NCBI RefSeq assembly: GCF_019880545.1
Contig: NZ_JAINVW010000003.1
Span: 1,364,001-1,428,000, forward strand
Origin: Flagellimonas meishanensis
GTDB taxonomy: Bacteria; Bacteroidota; Bacteroidia; Flavobacteriales; Flavobacteriaceae
DNA length: 64,000 nucleotides
Direction of reading: 5' to 3'
This document shows, one piece after another, positions 9,141 to 16,620 of this stretch (position 1 is its first letter; the number at the start of each line of letters is the position of its first letter). A program made the position numbers and the translations under genes. Under the pieces are notes generated by a model. The model saw only the letters and a list, made by a program, of their open reading frames with translations. It ran no database searches and had not been told where the DNA came from.

Positions 9141-9593
9141 ATGAAATCACTTTTCGACACGGAAACGCATTCAGAAATCCTCTCAAGGATTGATAAGCTG
9201 ACCGATTCTTCCAAAGGGCAATGGGGAAAAATGGAGGTTGGACAGATGTTGTATCACTGTCAGTTTCCCCTAAAGATTGCATTGAAACGATACAATTTTA
9301 CGAAAAAACCCAATCCTTTTATGAAACTGCTTTTCAAAAGTTTCAAAAAGAACATGTACAACGATAAAACTTGGAAACCCAATTTGCCTACTGCCAAGGG
9401 TTTACGGGTAACAGTGCCAAAAGTTTATGCGGAAGAGAAGGGTAAGCTGATTGATTTGATCAATGATTTTTACAAAGAAAGAAGTCGAAAATCCTGGGAT
9501 CCCCACCCCATGTTTGGCCATTTTACCTACGACCAATGGGGGCAGATGCAATACAAGCATTTGGACCATCATCTGAGGCAGTTTGGTGTGTAG
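9141..9593 (+). CDS. DUF1569 / DinB-like four-helix protein
   Basis: 150 residues, mostly helical. MEVGQMLYHCQFPLKIAL (about 34-51) and the C-terminal HPMFGHFTYDQWGQMQYKHLDHHLRQFGV block match the DUF1569/DinB superfamily. In these proteins three conserved His form a metal site: His in YHCQ and in KHLDHHLRQF are good candidates here. Family members include metal-dependent thiol transferases, but no substrate can be assigned. It is monocistronic: convergent with mpl, 21 bp between ends. Confidence 0.75.
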   Translation: MKSLFDTETHSEILSRIDKLTDSSKGQWGKMEVGQMLYHCQFPLKIALKRYNFTKKPNPFMKLLFKSFKKNMYNDKTWKPNLPTAKGLRVTVPKVYAEEKGKLIDLINDFYKERSRKSWDPHPMFGHFTYDQWGQMQYKHLDHHLRQFGV

Positions 9594-9614
9594 CACCAAA
9601 AACTGATTCCCCTT

Positions 9615-10970
9615 TTATGCAAATCTTCTTTTAACCTCATTAAAGTCCAGCCCTCCATAATTGCCAGAACTCATCAGCAATAATGAGGTGTTATCAAAAT
9701 TTTGGGAGAAAAGATATTCCTGAAACTTTTCGGGTTCGGTGTATATCTTGATGTCCTTCCTATTAAGGGCCATTGAAATCTGTTCGGAGGTCACTTCCTG
9801 CAATCCTTTTATTTTTACCGCGTCTGGAGAGTAAAAAACCACCGCTTCGTCGGCTGCATCCAAGGCACCCTTGTATTCTTTCAGGAATTTGGCATTTAGG
9901 CTGCTATACGTATGCAGTTCCAAGCAGGCCAATAACCGATAGTCTGGATATTGGGCCTTTACCGCTTCTGTGGTCGCCTTCACCTTGCTGGGAGAATGGG
10001 CAAAATCCTTATATGCCACGGAGGTCTTTCCCTTGGCTATTCGCTCTAACCGCTTGGACGCCCCCTTGAAGGTGGCAATGGCCTCATAAAAATCCATTTC
10101 ATCGACTCCCATTTGCTGACAAATCCATTTCGCACCAGCCAAATTATTGAGGTTATGTTCCCCAAAGATTTCCAAGGGCATCTCCCCTTCTTGGGTTTCC
10201 AAAAGGGTCACACCATCTACCACACTGAAGTTGGGCGTACCATAAGGAAATCTGCGGATGGTATTTTCGGAAGATTCCACCAAATCTTTCAAGATGGGGT
10301 CTTCCATGTTATAGGTTATGCTTCCCCCTTTTACGACACTGTCCACAAAAATCTGGAACTGCTCCACATAATTCTCAAAAGTGGGAAACACGTTGATGTG
10401 ATCCCATGCAATGCCGCTCAACAAGGCAATATTGGGTTGGTAAAGATGAAACTTGGGTCTTCTGTCTATGGGAGAGGATAGGTATTCATCCCCTTCAAGC
10501 ACCATGAAATCGTTATCCTGGGTCAAATGGACCATGCGGTCAAAACCGTCCAGTTGGGCCCCGACCATAAAGTCAACTTCAATGCTATGGTATTGCAGCA
10601 CATGCAGGATCATGGATGTTATGGTCGTTTTTCCATGGCTCCCCCCAATCACCACCCTGGTTTTGTGCCTGGACTGCTCAAAAAGAAACTCGGGATAGGA
10701 ATGTATTTTCAATCCAAGCTCTTGGGCCCGGGCCAACTCTGGATTGTCCGGTTTGGCGTGCATGCCCAAGATCACGGCGTCCAGCCCTTCGTGAATCTTG
10801 GCCGGAAACCACCCAAATTCCTGGGGCAACAGCCCCTCCGCATCCAATCGGCTTTTGGAAGGTTCAAAAATCACATCGTCGCTTCCGGTAACCTGATAAC
10901 CCTTGTGCTTCAATGCAAGGGCGAGATTGTGCATTGCACTTCCTCCTATGGCAATGAAATGAATGTTCAT
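9615..10970 (-). CDS. mpl: Murein tripeptide ligase Mpl (UDP-MurNAc:L-Ala-gamma-D-Glu-mDap ligase)
   Basis: 451 residues. The Mur ligase layout is clear: N-terminal Rossmann-like domain (MNIHFIAIGGSAMHNLA), ATP-binding GSHGKTTITS (P-loop about 110-119), the His/Glu core around GDEYLSSPIDRRPKFH, and the C-terminal domain with HSPSKVKAT. The N-terminal GGSAMHNLA and the H-S-P-S-K motif distinguish Mpl from MurC. Mpl re-attaches recycled tripeptide to UDP-MurNAc in peptidoglycan recycling. The ATG at 10970 is preferred; the codon just before it is TTG. It is divergent from the first cupin gene. Confidence 0.9.
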   Translation of the reverse strand: MNIHFIAIGGSAMHNLALALKHKGYQVTGSDDVIFEPSKSRLDAEGLLPQEFGWFPAKIHEGLDAVILGMHAKPDNPELARAQELGLKIHSYPEFLFEQSRHKTRVVIGGSHGKTTITSMILHVLQYHSIEVDFMVGAQLDGFDRMVHLTQDNDFMVLEGDEYLSSPIDRRPKFHLYQPNIALLSGIAWDHINVFPTFENYVEQFQIFVDSVVKGGSITYNMEDPILKDLVESSENTIRRFPYGTPNFSVVDGVTLLETQEGEMPLEIFGEHNLNNLAGAKWICQQMGVDEMDFYEAIATFKGASKRLERIAKGKTSVAYKDFAHSPSKVKATTEAVKAQYPDYRLLACLELHTYSSLNAKFLKEYKGALDAADEAVVFYSPDAVKIKGLQEVTSEQISMALNRKDIKIYTEPEKFQEYLFSQNFDNTSLLLMSSGNYGGLDFNEVKRRFA

Positions 10971-11082
10971 CAAAATGGTTTATCCTCCAAAAATAACCAA
11001 TGGTCAAACCAATGCCAACAAGAATCTCTACATAATAATTTTATACCTTGGTATTAATTTGATTCAATAACAAACATTCAAA

Positions 11083-11556
11083 ATGAAAAAACTGGCTGCA
11101 ATACTATTCGCAACATTACCCCTCATTTTTTATGGGCAAAATCCTGGGTATAAAATATCGTCCTTTATGACTGAAGGCATCAAGGCACCAAATACCCACC
11201 ACATGGGTGATGCTTGGCTAAACTTCTTGCTTAAAGCGGAAAACGATTGGGACCACAACATTACCCAAGCCACTTTTAGTCCAAATTCCACCTTGGACTG
11301 GCACAAGCACAGCACCCCACAGGTCCTAATCATTATTGAGGGCGAAGGCTACTATCAAGAAAGAGGGAAAGAGCCCATTATACTTAAAAAGGGCGATGTA
11401 ATCAAATGCGAAAAAGATATAGAGCATTGGCATACCTCCACGGTGGACAGTAAAGTATCCTATATCGCAATTTATGGCAGTGAGCCCACGGTTTGGACCG
11501 AAAAGCTGACCAAAGAATACTATGATAGTGTGGCCGAAAAGCTGCGGCCCAATTGA
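11083..11556 (+). CDS. Secreted cupin-domain protein
   Basis: 157 residues with a short signal peptide (about 1-20, LPLIFYGQ). The mature part is a single cupin barrel: motif 1 TLDWHKHSTPQVLIIIEGEGYYQERG with two His and a Gln, and motif 2 KKGDVIKCEKDIEHWHTS with the fourth ligand His. This resembles the QdoI/carboxymuconolactone-linked cupins (HKHxxPQ). The natural substrate is unknown. It is first in a possible run with the KdgF-like cupin and the SDR, 65 bp upstream of the former. Confidence 0.8.
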   Translation: MKKLAAILFATLPLIFYGQNPGYKISSFMTEGIKAPNTHHMGDAWLNFLLKAENDWDHNITQATFSPNSTLDWHKHSTPQVLIIIEGEGYYQERGKEPIILKKGDVIKCEKDIEHWHTSTVDSKVSYIAIYGSEPTVWTEKLTKEYYDSVAEKLRPN

Positions 11557-11621
11557 GAAACTCAGTTAATCCTCTCTGTTAACACCACAAACGGATGGGT
11601 ACCATTGCCTAATTTCATATT

Positions 11622-11933
11622 ATGAACCTAAAAGACATAGCAAGTAAAGAACTGATCAAGGGTTACCATGGCAAAATGGTCCATAGCAAATCCATGACAT
11701 GGGTTTTTTGGGAAGTGGAAAAAAATGCTGAAGTACCGGAGCACCATCATGTGCACGAACAGATAATGCATGTGGTGCAAGGAAGGTTTGAGTTTACCCT
11801 TGATGGAAAAACCGCCGTTTATGAACCTGGCGACGTCGTTCTGATACCCTCTAACATTCCACATAGTGGAAAAGCTTTGACAGATTGCAAGTTAATGGAC
11901 GTCTTTAGTCCTGTGCGGGAAGAATACAGATAG
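11622..11933 (+). CDS. KdgF-like cupin
   Basis: 103 residues, one cupin domain. The pattern HHHVHEQIMHVVQGRFEF, then PGDVVLIPSNIPHSGKA and the C-terminal LMDVFSPVREEY closely follows KdgF proteins, which open unsaturated uronate sugars (from pectin or alginate) to the linear ketouronate. Metal ligands would be the His/His/Gln of motif 1 and His of IPHSG. Only 3 bp separate it from the SDR downstream, so they form an operon. No polysaccharide lyase lies nearby, so a uronate substrate is an inference from sequence similarity only. Confidence 0.75.
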   Translation: MNLKDIASKELIKGYHGKMVHSKSMTWVFWEVEKNAEVPEHHHVHEQIMHVVQGRFEFTLDGKTAVYEPGDVVLIPSNIPHSGKALTDCKLMDVFSPVREEYR

Positions 11934-11936
11934 TTT

Positions 11937-12722
11937 ATGAACATATCCATCAAAGGTAAAAATGCCCTGGTTGGCGGAAGCAGCAAAGGAATTGGAAAGG
12001 CCATTGCCGTTCAATTGGCGGCCAGCGGTGCAAATGTTACCCTTATGGCCAGAAATGAGGCCGATCTTAAAACGGTTGTCTCGGAACTGGACACCGCTTT
12101 AGGGCAGAAACATGGTTATTTGCTCGTGGATTTTTCTGATTTTGAGTCCTTCAACAAAGTGATGACCAAGTTCTTCAAAAACGCCACTATCGATATATTG
12201 GTCAACAACACCCAAGGCCCGGCGGGCGGTGGGGCATTGGAAAAAAGCGTTGATGATTACCAACAGGCATTCAATTTGTTGTTCAAGTCCGTGGTCTTGA
12301 CCACCCAGTTGGCCTTGGGAAACATGCAAAAAAACCAATGGGGACGTATCATCAACGTCGCTTCCATTTCGGTCAAGGAACCGTTGAGCTACCTTGCCCT
12401 ATCAAATTCCATTAGAGCCGCAGTGGTCACCTGGGCCAAAAGCTTGTCCATAGATGTTGGAAAGGATGGCATTACGGTCAACAACATTTTAACGGGCTAT
12501 TTTGATACCGACCGGATTGCTTCGCTCAATGAAAAAAAAGCCGAAAAAATGGGAATATTCCCGCATGAGGTCAGAACGGCAATGGAATCCCAGGTTCCGG
12601 TCAAGCGTATTGGAAAACCAGAGGAATACGGTTATTTGGTGGCTTTTTTGGCTTCGGACAAAGCGGCCTATATCAACGGGGCCAACATTCCCATTGATGG
12701 TGGTTTATTAAAATCCCTCTAA
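11937..12722 (+). CDS. SDR-family protein with atypical active site
   Basis: 261 residues, classical SDR length. Nucleotide-binding loop GGSSKGIGKAIA (13-24), the NNTQGPAGGG segment after beta4 (the usual NNAG region) and the C-terminal INGANIPIDGG are conserved. The usual catalytic Y-x-x-x-K is absent: aligned to KSL in helix alpha5, the place reads S-N-S-I-R. A subgroup of SDRs annotated as 3-oxoacyl-ACP reductase-like has this S-N-x-x-R signature, so it is a real subfamily rather than an error. Function unknown; the KdgF-like cupin 3 bp upstream suggests a sugar-acid substrate. Confidence 0.8.
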   Translation: MNISIKGKNALVGGSSKGIGKAIAVQLAASGANVTLMARNEADLKTVVSELDTALGQKHGYLLVDFSDFESFNKVMTKFFKNATIDILVNNTQGPAGGGALEKSVDDYQQAFNLLFKSVVLTTQLALGNMQKNQWGRIINVASISVKEPLSYLALSNSIRAAVVTWAKSLSIDVGKDGITVNNILTGYFDTDRIASLNEKKAEKMGIFPHEVRTAMESQVPVKRIGKPEEYGYLVAFLASDKAAYINGANIPIDGGLLKSL

Positions 12723-12730
12723 GATATTCA

Positions 12731-13477
12731 ATGAAACATTTTAGGCCCTTTTTAAAAAATCGATTGGAGTTTGGCCCAAGTACAGGTCTTTTCCTAATCC
12801 TGCTTTTTGGTATCCCAAGATTCGTTGCCGTGCTCCATGCGAGTAGTAGAGGCGATTATAGGTTTACCTCAATCATTTTTGTAATAATGTGGATTTTACC
12901 CTTTCTCCTATTGACCAAATCCGGGAAAAATGAAATTGGGCTCAAAAAACCCATTGGGTTTGTTTCAATGATCACAGGTTTTGTTTTGGGGGGATTGGTC
13001 TGTTTGGGTATATGGACCCTGGGACAGTGGTTTTACGGCAATACCATGCAAAACTGGTTGGTCTATATCTCGCGTTCATATCAGGTTCCAGGAAGTTTGG
13101 ATATTGAAACTGTGCGGTTCCAATATTTTATGCTCTTTGCTGTCGTGGGAATGCTGTTCAGTCCCATTGGGGAAGAGTTTTTATACCGAGGCCTTATCCA
13201 TCGCTGTTTTACCGAAAGGTTTGGTGAGAACAAAGCCTCTATTATTGATAGCCTTGCTTTTGGCCTCACCCATTTGGCTCATTTTGGGATTCTCTTTATT
13301 GATGGGCATTGGATCTTTGTGTTTGCTCCAGCGCTACTTTGGGTGGTCCTAATGTTTATTACTGCCAGGGTCTTTTTTTATGTGAAACTCAAAACACATT
13401 CCTTATGGGGCGCTGTGGTATGCCATGCTGGTTTCAATCTTGCCATGACCTATTTCACTTTTTATCATATTTTCTGA
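12731..13477 (+). CDS. CPBP family intramembrane glutamic endopeptidase (Rce1-like)
   Basis: 248 residues with about seven hydrophobic segments. The three CPBP motifs are present: EEFLYRG with Glu148, Glu149 and Arg153; FGLTHLAHFG with His181; and CHAGFN with His232. These form the glutamate-based active site of Rce1-type membrane proteases. It follows the SDR stop by 8 bp, so it may be co-transcribed, although no functional link is evident. The substrate is unknown. Confidence 0.85.
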   Translation: MKHFRPFLKNRLEFGPSTGLFLILLFGIPRFVAVLHASSRGDYRFTSIIFVIMWILPFLLLTKSGKNEIGLKKPIGFVSMITGFVLGGLVCLGIWTLGQWFYGNTMQNWLVYISRSYQVPGSLDIETVRFQYFMLFAVVGMLFSPIGEEFLYRGLIHRCFTERFGENKASIIDSLAFGLTHLAHFGILFIDGHWIFVFAPALLWVVLMFITARVFFYVKLKTHSLWGAVVCHAGFNLAMTYFTFYHIF

Positions 13478-13564
13478 AACCAAAGAATCTCCAGATTATG
13501 TTGAGTACTGAATTATTCGCATTTTTTAGCTACTTTTAGTATATAACCAATAAAATATTATTCT

Positions 13565-13939
13565 ATGAATTCAAAAGTTTTTATGGTAGTCCGCATCCTT
13601 TTGGGGCTGTTTGTCCTGATTTTTGGGTTGAACAAATTCTTTCATTTTATACCCATGGGAGAAATGCCGGAAGCCGTGATGGGCTATTTTGGGGCATTAT
13701 CGTCCACTCACACCTTGACCTTGGTGGCCCTTGTGGAGGTTTTGACCGGTGTGGCCTTGATCTTTAACAAGTATGGGGCACTTATGTCCTTGATTTTGAT
13801 GAGTGTTTCTGTGTGTGCGGTGCTGTTCCATGCCACTATGGCCCCAGAAGGCATTGGCCCAGCTTTAGGACTGCTGATTTTGAATGTTTTGGCTTTGGTC
13901 GGTTATAAAGACAGATATAAGGACCTATTGCGCGCATAA
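13565..13939 (+). CDS. DoxX-family small membrane protein
   Basis: 124 residues, four predicted transmembrane helices (about 5-23, 45-65, 68-88, 95-115). The opening RILLGLFVLIFGLNKFFHFIP is characteristic of DoxX/DoxD-like proteins. Family members have been linked to redox or thiosulfate processes in some bacteria, but that cannot be assumed here. Preceded by 87 bp of AT-rich DNA; followed at once by a terminator hairpin that also separates it from the convergent LytTR regulator. Confidence 0.8.
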   Translation: MNSKVFMVVRILLGLFVLIFGLNKFFHFIPMGEMPEAVMGYFGALSSTHTLTLVALVEVLTGVALIFNKYGALMSLILMSVSVCAVLFHATMAPEGIGPALGLLILNVLALVGYKDRYKDLLRA

Positions 13940-13948
13940 CCCCGAAAC

Positions 13949-13972
13949 AAGCCTCCAATTGGGGGCTTTTTC
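13949..13972 (+). terminator. Rho-independent terminator after the DoxX gene
   Basis: AAGCCTCC, a 4-nt loop AATT and GGGGGCTT form an 8-bp stem with one T-G wobble, followed by a T run. It sits 9 bp after the DoxX stop and ends next to the convergent LytTR gene. Confidence 0.75.
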
Positions 13973-13974
13973 AT

Positions 13975-14700
13975 TTATAGGCTCATTTTATCCTTGAATA
14001 TGTAGGATTGCCTCCGTGAGACTTCCACCTCTTCCCCATTTTTCATGGTCAGTTTCAACTTGCCGTTGAACCACGGGACCACATTCTCAATAAAATTTGT
14101 GTTGACAATTTGTTGTCTGTTGGCCCTAAAGAAAGATTCGTCCGGAAGTTTTTCTTCAATTTGATTCAAGGATTTGTAAAGCAAGGGTTTTTTATCCTCA
14201 AAGAACACCCGGGTGTAATTGCCCACTATTTCAAAATGTGAAATGTCCCCAATCCTCACCAACCAGCAAGATTCCCCATCTTTGATGAAAATTTGACTGC
14301 TTCCCAGGAGTTTTTTGCTCTCCTGATTTTTTGATTGGTTGCCTTCCAATTTCGCCCTCACCTTTTCCAAGGCCATGGCAAAACGTTTTTCGTTCACGGG
14401 CTTTAAAAGGTAGTCCAGGGCATTGTACTCAAAAGATTTTATGGCATATTCATCAAAGGCCGTGGTGAATATGGTTATGGGGACTTCATCTAGCATTTCG
14501 AGGAGTTCAAACCCATCTTTCTCAGGCATGTTGATATCCAAAAGCAGCATATCCGGATTCTTATTGGCAATAAGTTCGTATCCTTCATCAACATTTTCTG
14601 CCTCACCCACCAACTCAATGTCATGATACCGCTTTAAAAGCTCTTTGAGCTCATTGCGGGCCAATCTTGAGTCCTCAACAATCACTGTTTTTATTTTCAT
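13975..14700 (-). CDS. LytTR-family response regulator
   Basis: 241 residues. An N-terminal receiver domain (1-125) has the acidic pair at residues 9-10, phospho-acceptor Asp55 in LLLDINMPEKDG and the conserved Lys in LLKPVNEKRF. The C-terminal LytTR DNA-binding domain (about 140-241) includes VGNYTRVFFEDKKPLLYKSLNQIEEKLP and FFRANRQQIVN. LytTR domains bind pairs of short direct repeats about two helical turns apart. Its start overlaps the kinase stop (ATGA). It is the last gene of a four-gene operon whose promoter region carries a matching repeat pair at 16511-16546. Confidence 0.92.
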   Translation of the reverse strand: MKIKTVIVEDSRLARNELKELLKRYHDIELVGEAENVDEGYELIANKNPDMLLLDINMPEKDGFELLEMLDEVPITIFTTAFDEYAIKSFEYNALDYLLKPVNEKRFAMALEKVRAKLEGNQSKNQESKKLLGSSQIFIKDGESCWLVRIGDISHFEIVGNYTRVFFEDKKPLLYKSLNQIEEKLPDESFFRANRQQIVNTNFIENVVPWFNGKLKLTMKNGEEVEVSRRQSYIFKDKMSL

Positions 14701-15758
14701 GACGTCAACGGTATTTTTATCCTGGCCATCACCGTATCCTCTTCTTCCGTAAGGGTAAAGGAGGCCCGTTCGGCGTACAAAAGGCTTAAACGTTGCCTTA
14801 TATTGTTGATGCCCAATTGGGTCGAAGTCTTTGAAACCTTCAGTTTTCCAGTATTTCTTACCTCAATGTACAATTGCCCATCCTGTTGCCCAATGGTAAG
14901 CGCTATTTTTCCTCCCTGCTTAAGATTGGAAATGCCATGCTTTATGGCATTTTCTATCAGTAATTGTATGATCATTGGAGGAATGTTCAATTCCAGACTA
15001 TCTTTTTCCACATTTTTGATGAACTCCAGGCGTACCTCGAACTGTATTTTGGATAGGTCGATGTAATTATCCACCACCTCCAATTCTTCTTTGACCGTTA
15101 TGGAATTGATATTGTTCTTGGTAAGGGAGTATCGCAGGATTTCCGATAGCTTGGTAAGCATCTCCCTGGATTTTTCGACATCTTCGAGCATCAATCCACG
15201 GATATTGTTCAAACTGTTGAACATAAAATGGGGATTGATCTGTCCCTTCAGCGTGTCCAATTGAGCCTGTTTCAGATTGGTGTTGAGTTCCAATCGTTCA
15301 ATCCTATCCTTGTTTAACTTCAAAAGCAACTTGATGACCAAATACGTAATGACCCATGCCCCAATTAAAAAGAGGGCGTTGAGCACCTGTATCCACAAAC
15401 TATCGTAATGTTTGAACAATTGGGTTTCCTCTGGGGTCAGTGTGGGGCCGAATTTGACATAAATATAGCCAAAGGCTACATTAAGCAATCCAAAAAGCAA
15501 AGACCCGGCAAGCACGGATGCAACGACCTTGATCAAGTCCTGGACACCAAAAGAATCAAAAGAAATATTTCGCTTTAAATACCATCGCAGCACAGAAGTG
15601 GAAAAAATGCCAATCCCTGTTCCCACTACCACGGAATACACAACGAATTCTACGCTTACCTTTTTAAGGACAAAAAGGGAAATTAAGTTGATAAAGCCCC
15701 AGCCCACAAGCTGAAGGACCCAAAATGCGGTGTTTTGTTTTTTTCTGGTTAAATGCAT
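14697..15758 (-). CDS. LytS-type sensor histidine kinase (His_kinase PF06580 class)
   Basis: 353 residues. Four hydrophobic segments (about 12-32, 38-58, 76-100, 122-146) anchor it in the inner membrane; no large extracellular sensor domain is seen. A short coiled-coil linker leads to the His box with His177 in QINPHFMFNSLNNIR, then an ATPase part with PPMIIQLLIENAIKHG (N box) and GIGINN-like LGINNIRQRL (G box). It partners the LytTR regulator encoded by the overlapping next gene. The signal is unknown; the two small membrane proteins upstream are candidates for sensing partners or targets. Confidence 0.92.
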   Translation of the reverse strand: MHLTRKKQNTAFWVLQLVGWGFINLISLFVLKKVSVEFVVYSVVVGTGIGIFSTSVLRWYLKRNISFDSFGVQDLIKVVASVLAGSLLFGLLNVAFGYIYVKFGPTLTPEETQLFKHYDSLWIQVLNALFLIGAWVITYLVIKLLLKLNKDRIERLELNTNLKQAQLDTLKGQINPHFMFNSLNNIRGLMLEDVEKSREMLTKLSEILRYSLTKNNINSITVKEELEVVDNYIDLSKIQFEVRLEFIKNVEKDSLELNIPPMIIQLLIENAIKHGISNLKQGGKIALTIGQQDGQLYIEVRNTGKLKVSKTSTQLGINNIRQRLSLLYAERASFTLTEEEDTVMARIKIPLTS

Positions 15759-15802
15759 GCCCTGAAAAATGTGCCGTAAAGATAGTTGTGTTTGGTCGAG
15801 TA

Positions 15803-16141
15803 TTACCAGTTGACCAAATGATATAGCGTTCTGCCCACGCCAAGACCCAGTCCAAAACCTATAAAAATTACCGAAAACGTCAGGAATTCTACCTGAAAAC
15901 GAACCACTCTATCCATTTTTTTCGCTGTACCGCCCAAAATAACCCTCTTTGAGGAATCCCGAATTTCGGAAAAACTACCAGTGAGCTGTGTTTTCCCGAT
16001 ATAGCAGACCAGGAAAAGTCCTGCTGCCAAAAAGCATAACAACGGGACCACAATGCCCTCTTGCCCGTTTGAATTGATATAGCCCATCACCGTAAGAATG
16101 GCCGCACTGGCTAACATTACTATTCTATTGATTCCTTTCAT
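15803..16141 (-). CDS. Small hypothetical membrane protein in LytTR operon
   Basis: 112 residues with three likely transmembrane segments (about 7-24, 30-48, 84-106) and a basic cytoplasmic loop between the second and third. No family recognised. It lies 5 bp after the other small membrane-protein gene and 44 bp before the kinase, so it is translated from the same message as the two-component system. Possible roles are signal input or control of kinase activity, by analogy with other small proteins encoded beside LytTR kinases; this is inference. Confidence 0.65.
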   Translation of the reverse strand: MKGINRIVMLASAAILTVMGYINSNGQEGIVVPLLCFLAAGLFLVCYIGKTQLTGSFSEIRDSSKRVILGGTAKKMDRVVRFQVEFLTFSVIFIGFGLGLGVGRTLYHLVNW

Positions 16142-16146
16142 GATCC

Positions 16147-16359
16147 TTATTGTTTTTTTCCAAAAATCCGCTTAAAGAAAGTCCGTTCACAATTGTTCTT
16201 GTCATCCAAGAAGGCAATCCACATAAATGTGAGTCCTGTGTACATGGGAATGAAATAGCTTTTGTGTTCCCAACCGTTCCATTTTCCATAAATCCCGGTA
16301 ATCACACCCACAATGCCCAATATCAGAATAACTTTTTGTGCTGTATTCAATTTTCTCAT
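16147..16359 (-). CDS. Small hypothetical two-helix membrane protein, first gene of LytTR operon
   Basis: 70 residues from the chosen ATG (MRKLNTAQK); an in-frame ATG at 16386 would add nine residues (MGFNLNGFI) before a natural membrane N-terminus, so I prefer the shorter form. Two hydrophobic helices (about 9-28 and 36-52) flank a loop with WNGWEHKSYF; the C-terminus is Lys/Arg-rich and presumably cytoplasmic. No family recognised. It is the promoter-proximal gene of the four-gene operon, downstream of the direct-repeat pair. Confidence 0.6.
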   Translation of the reverse strand: MRKLNTAQKVILILGIVGVITGIYGKWNGWEHKSYFIPMYTGLTFMWIAFLDDKNNCERTFFKRIFGKKQ

Positions 16360-16510
16360 AATAAATCCATTTAAGTTGAAACCCATTGGGTTAAATCAGA
16401 ATGTTCAAGAGTAAAGAGATTATCAATTTTGCCAGAGTTATCATCCTTTTGATTTTTTGAATTAACAAGACGAAAATAGTGTACTATCCTTGCCTTTAAA
16501 AAGGAATTAT

Positions 16511-16546
16511 GGTCAGCGGTAAAATGGCAAAGGTCAGCGGTAAAAT
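16511..16546 (-). promoter_or_regulatory. Probable LytTR operator: two perfect 15-bp direct repeats, 21-bp period
   Basis: GGTCAGCGGTAAAAT occurs at 16511-16525 and again at 16532-16546 with no mismatch, start to start 21 bp (two helical turns). Read on the minus strand the unit is ATTTTACCGCTGACC; its ACCGCTGA core is close to the general LytTR half-site W-M-M-G-T-T-N-R-K. The pair lies about 150 bp upstream of the operon that encodes a LytTR regulator. Downstream on the minus strand a TATTTTCG (16471-16478) is one mismatch from the Bacteroidota -7 box, which puts the repeats just upstream of the -33 region. Confidence 0.6.
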
Positions 16547-16571
16547 CAACAAAGATCCCTGTTCTTAAGCA

Positions 16572-16604
16572 TAAAAAAAGGGAACCAATGTTGGTTCCCT
16601 TTCT
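16572..16604 (-). terminator. Terminator of the S9 peptidase gene
   Basis: GGGAACCAA (16580-16588) and TTGGTTCCC (16591-16599) form a perfect stem, with A/T pairs extending it on both sides. On the minus strand it ends in a run of seven T, directly after the S9 peptidase stop codon. Confidence 0.85.
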
Positions 16605-16620
16605 TACCAGTTGTATCCAA

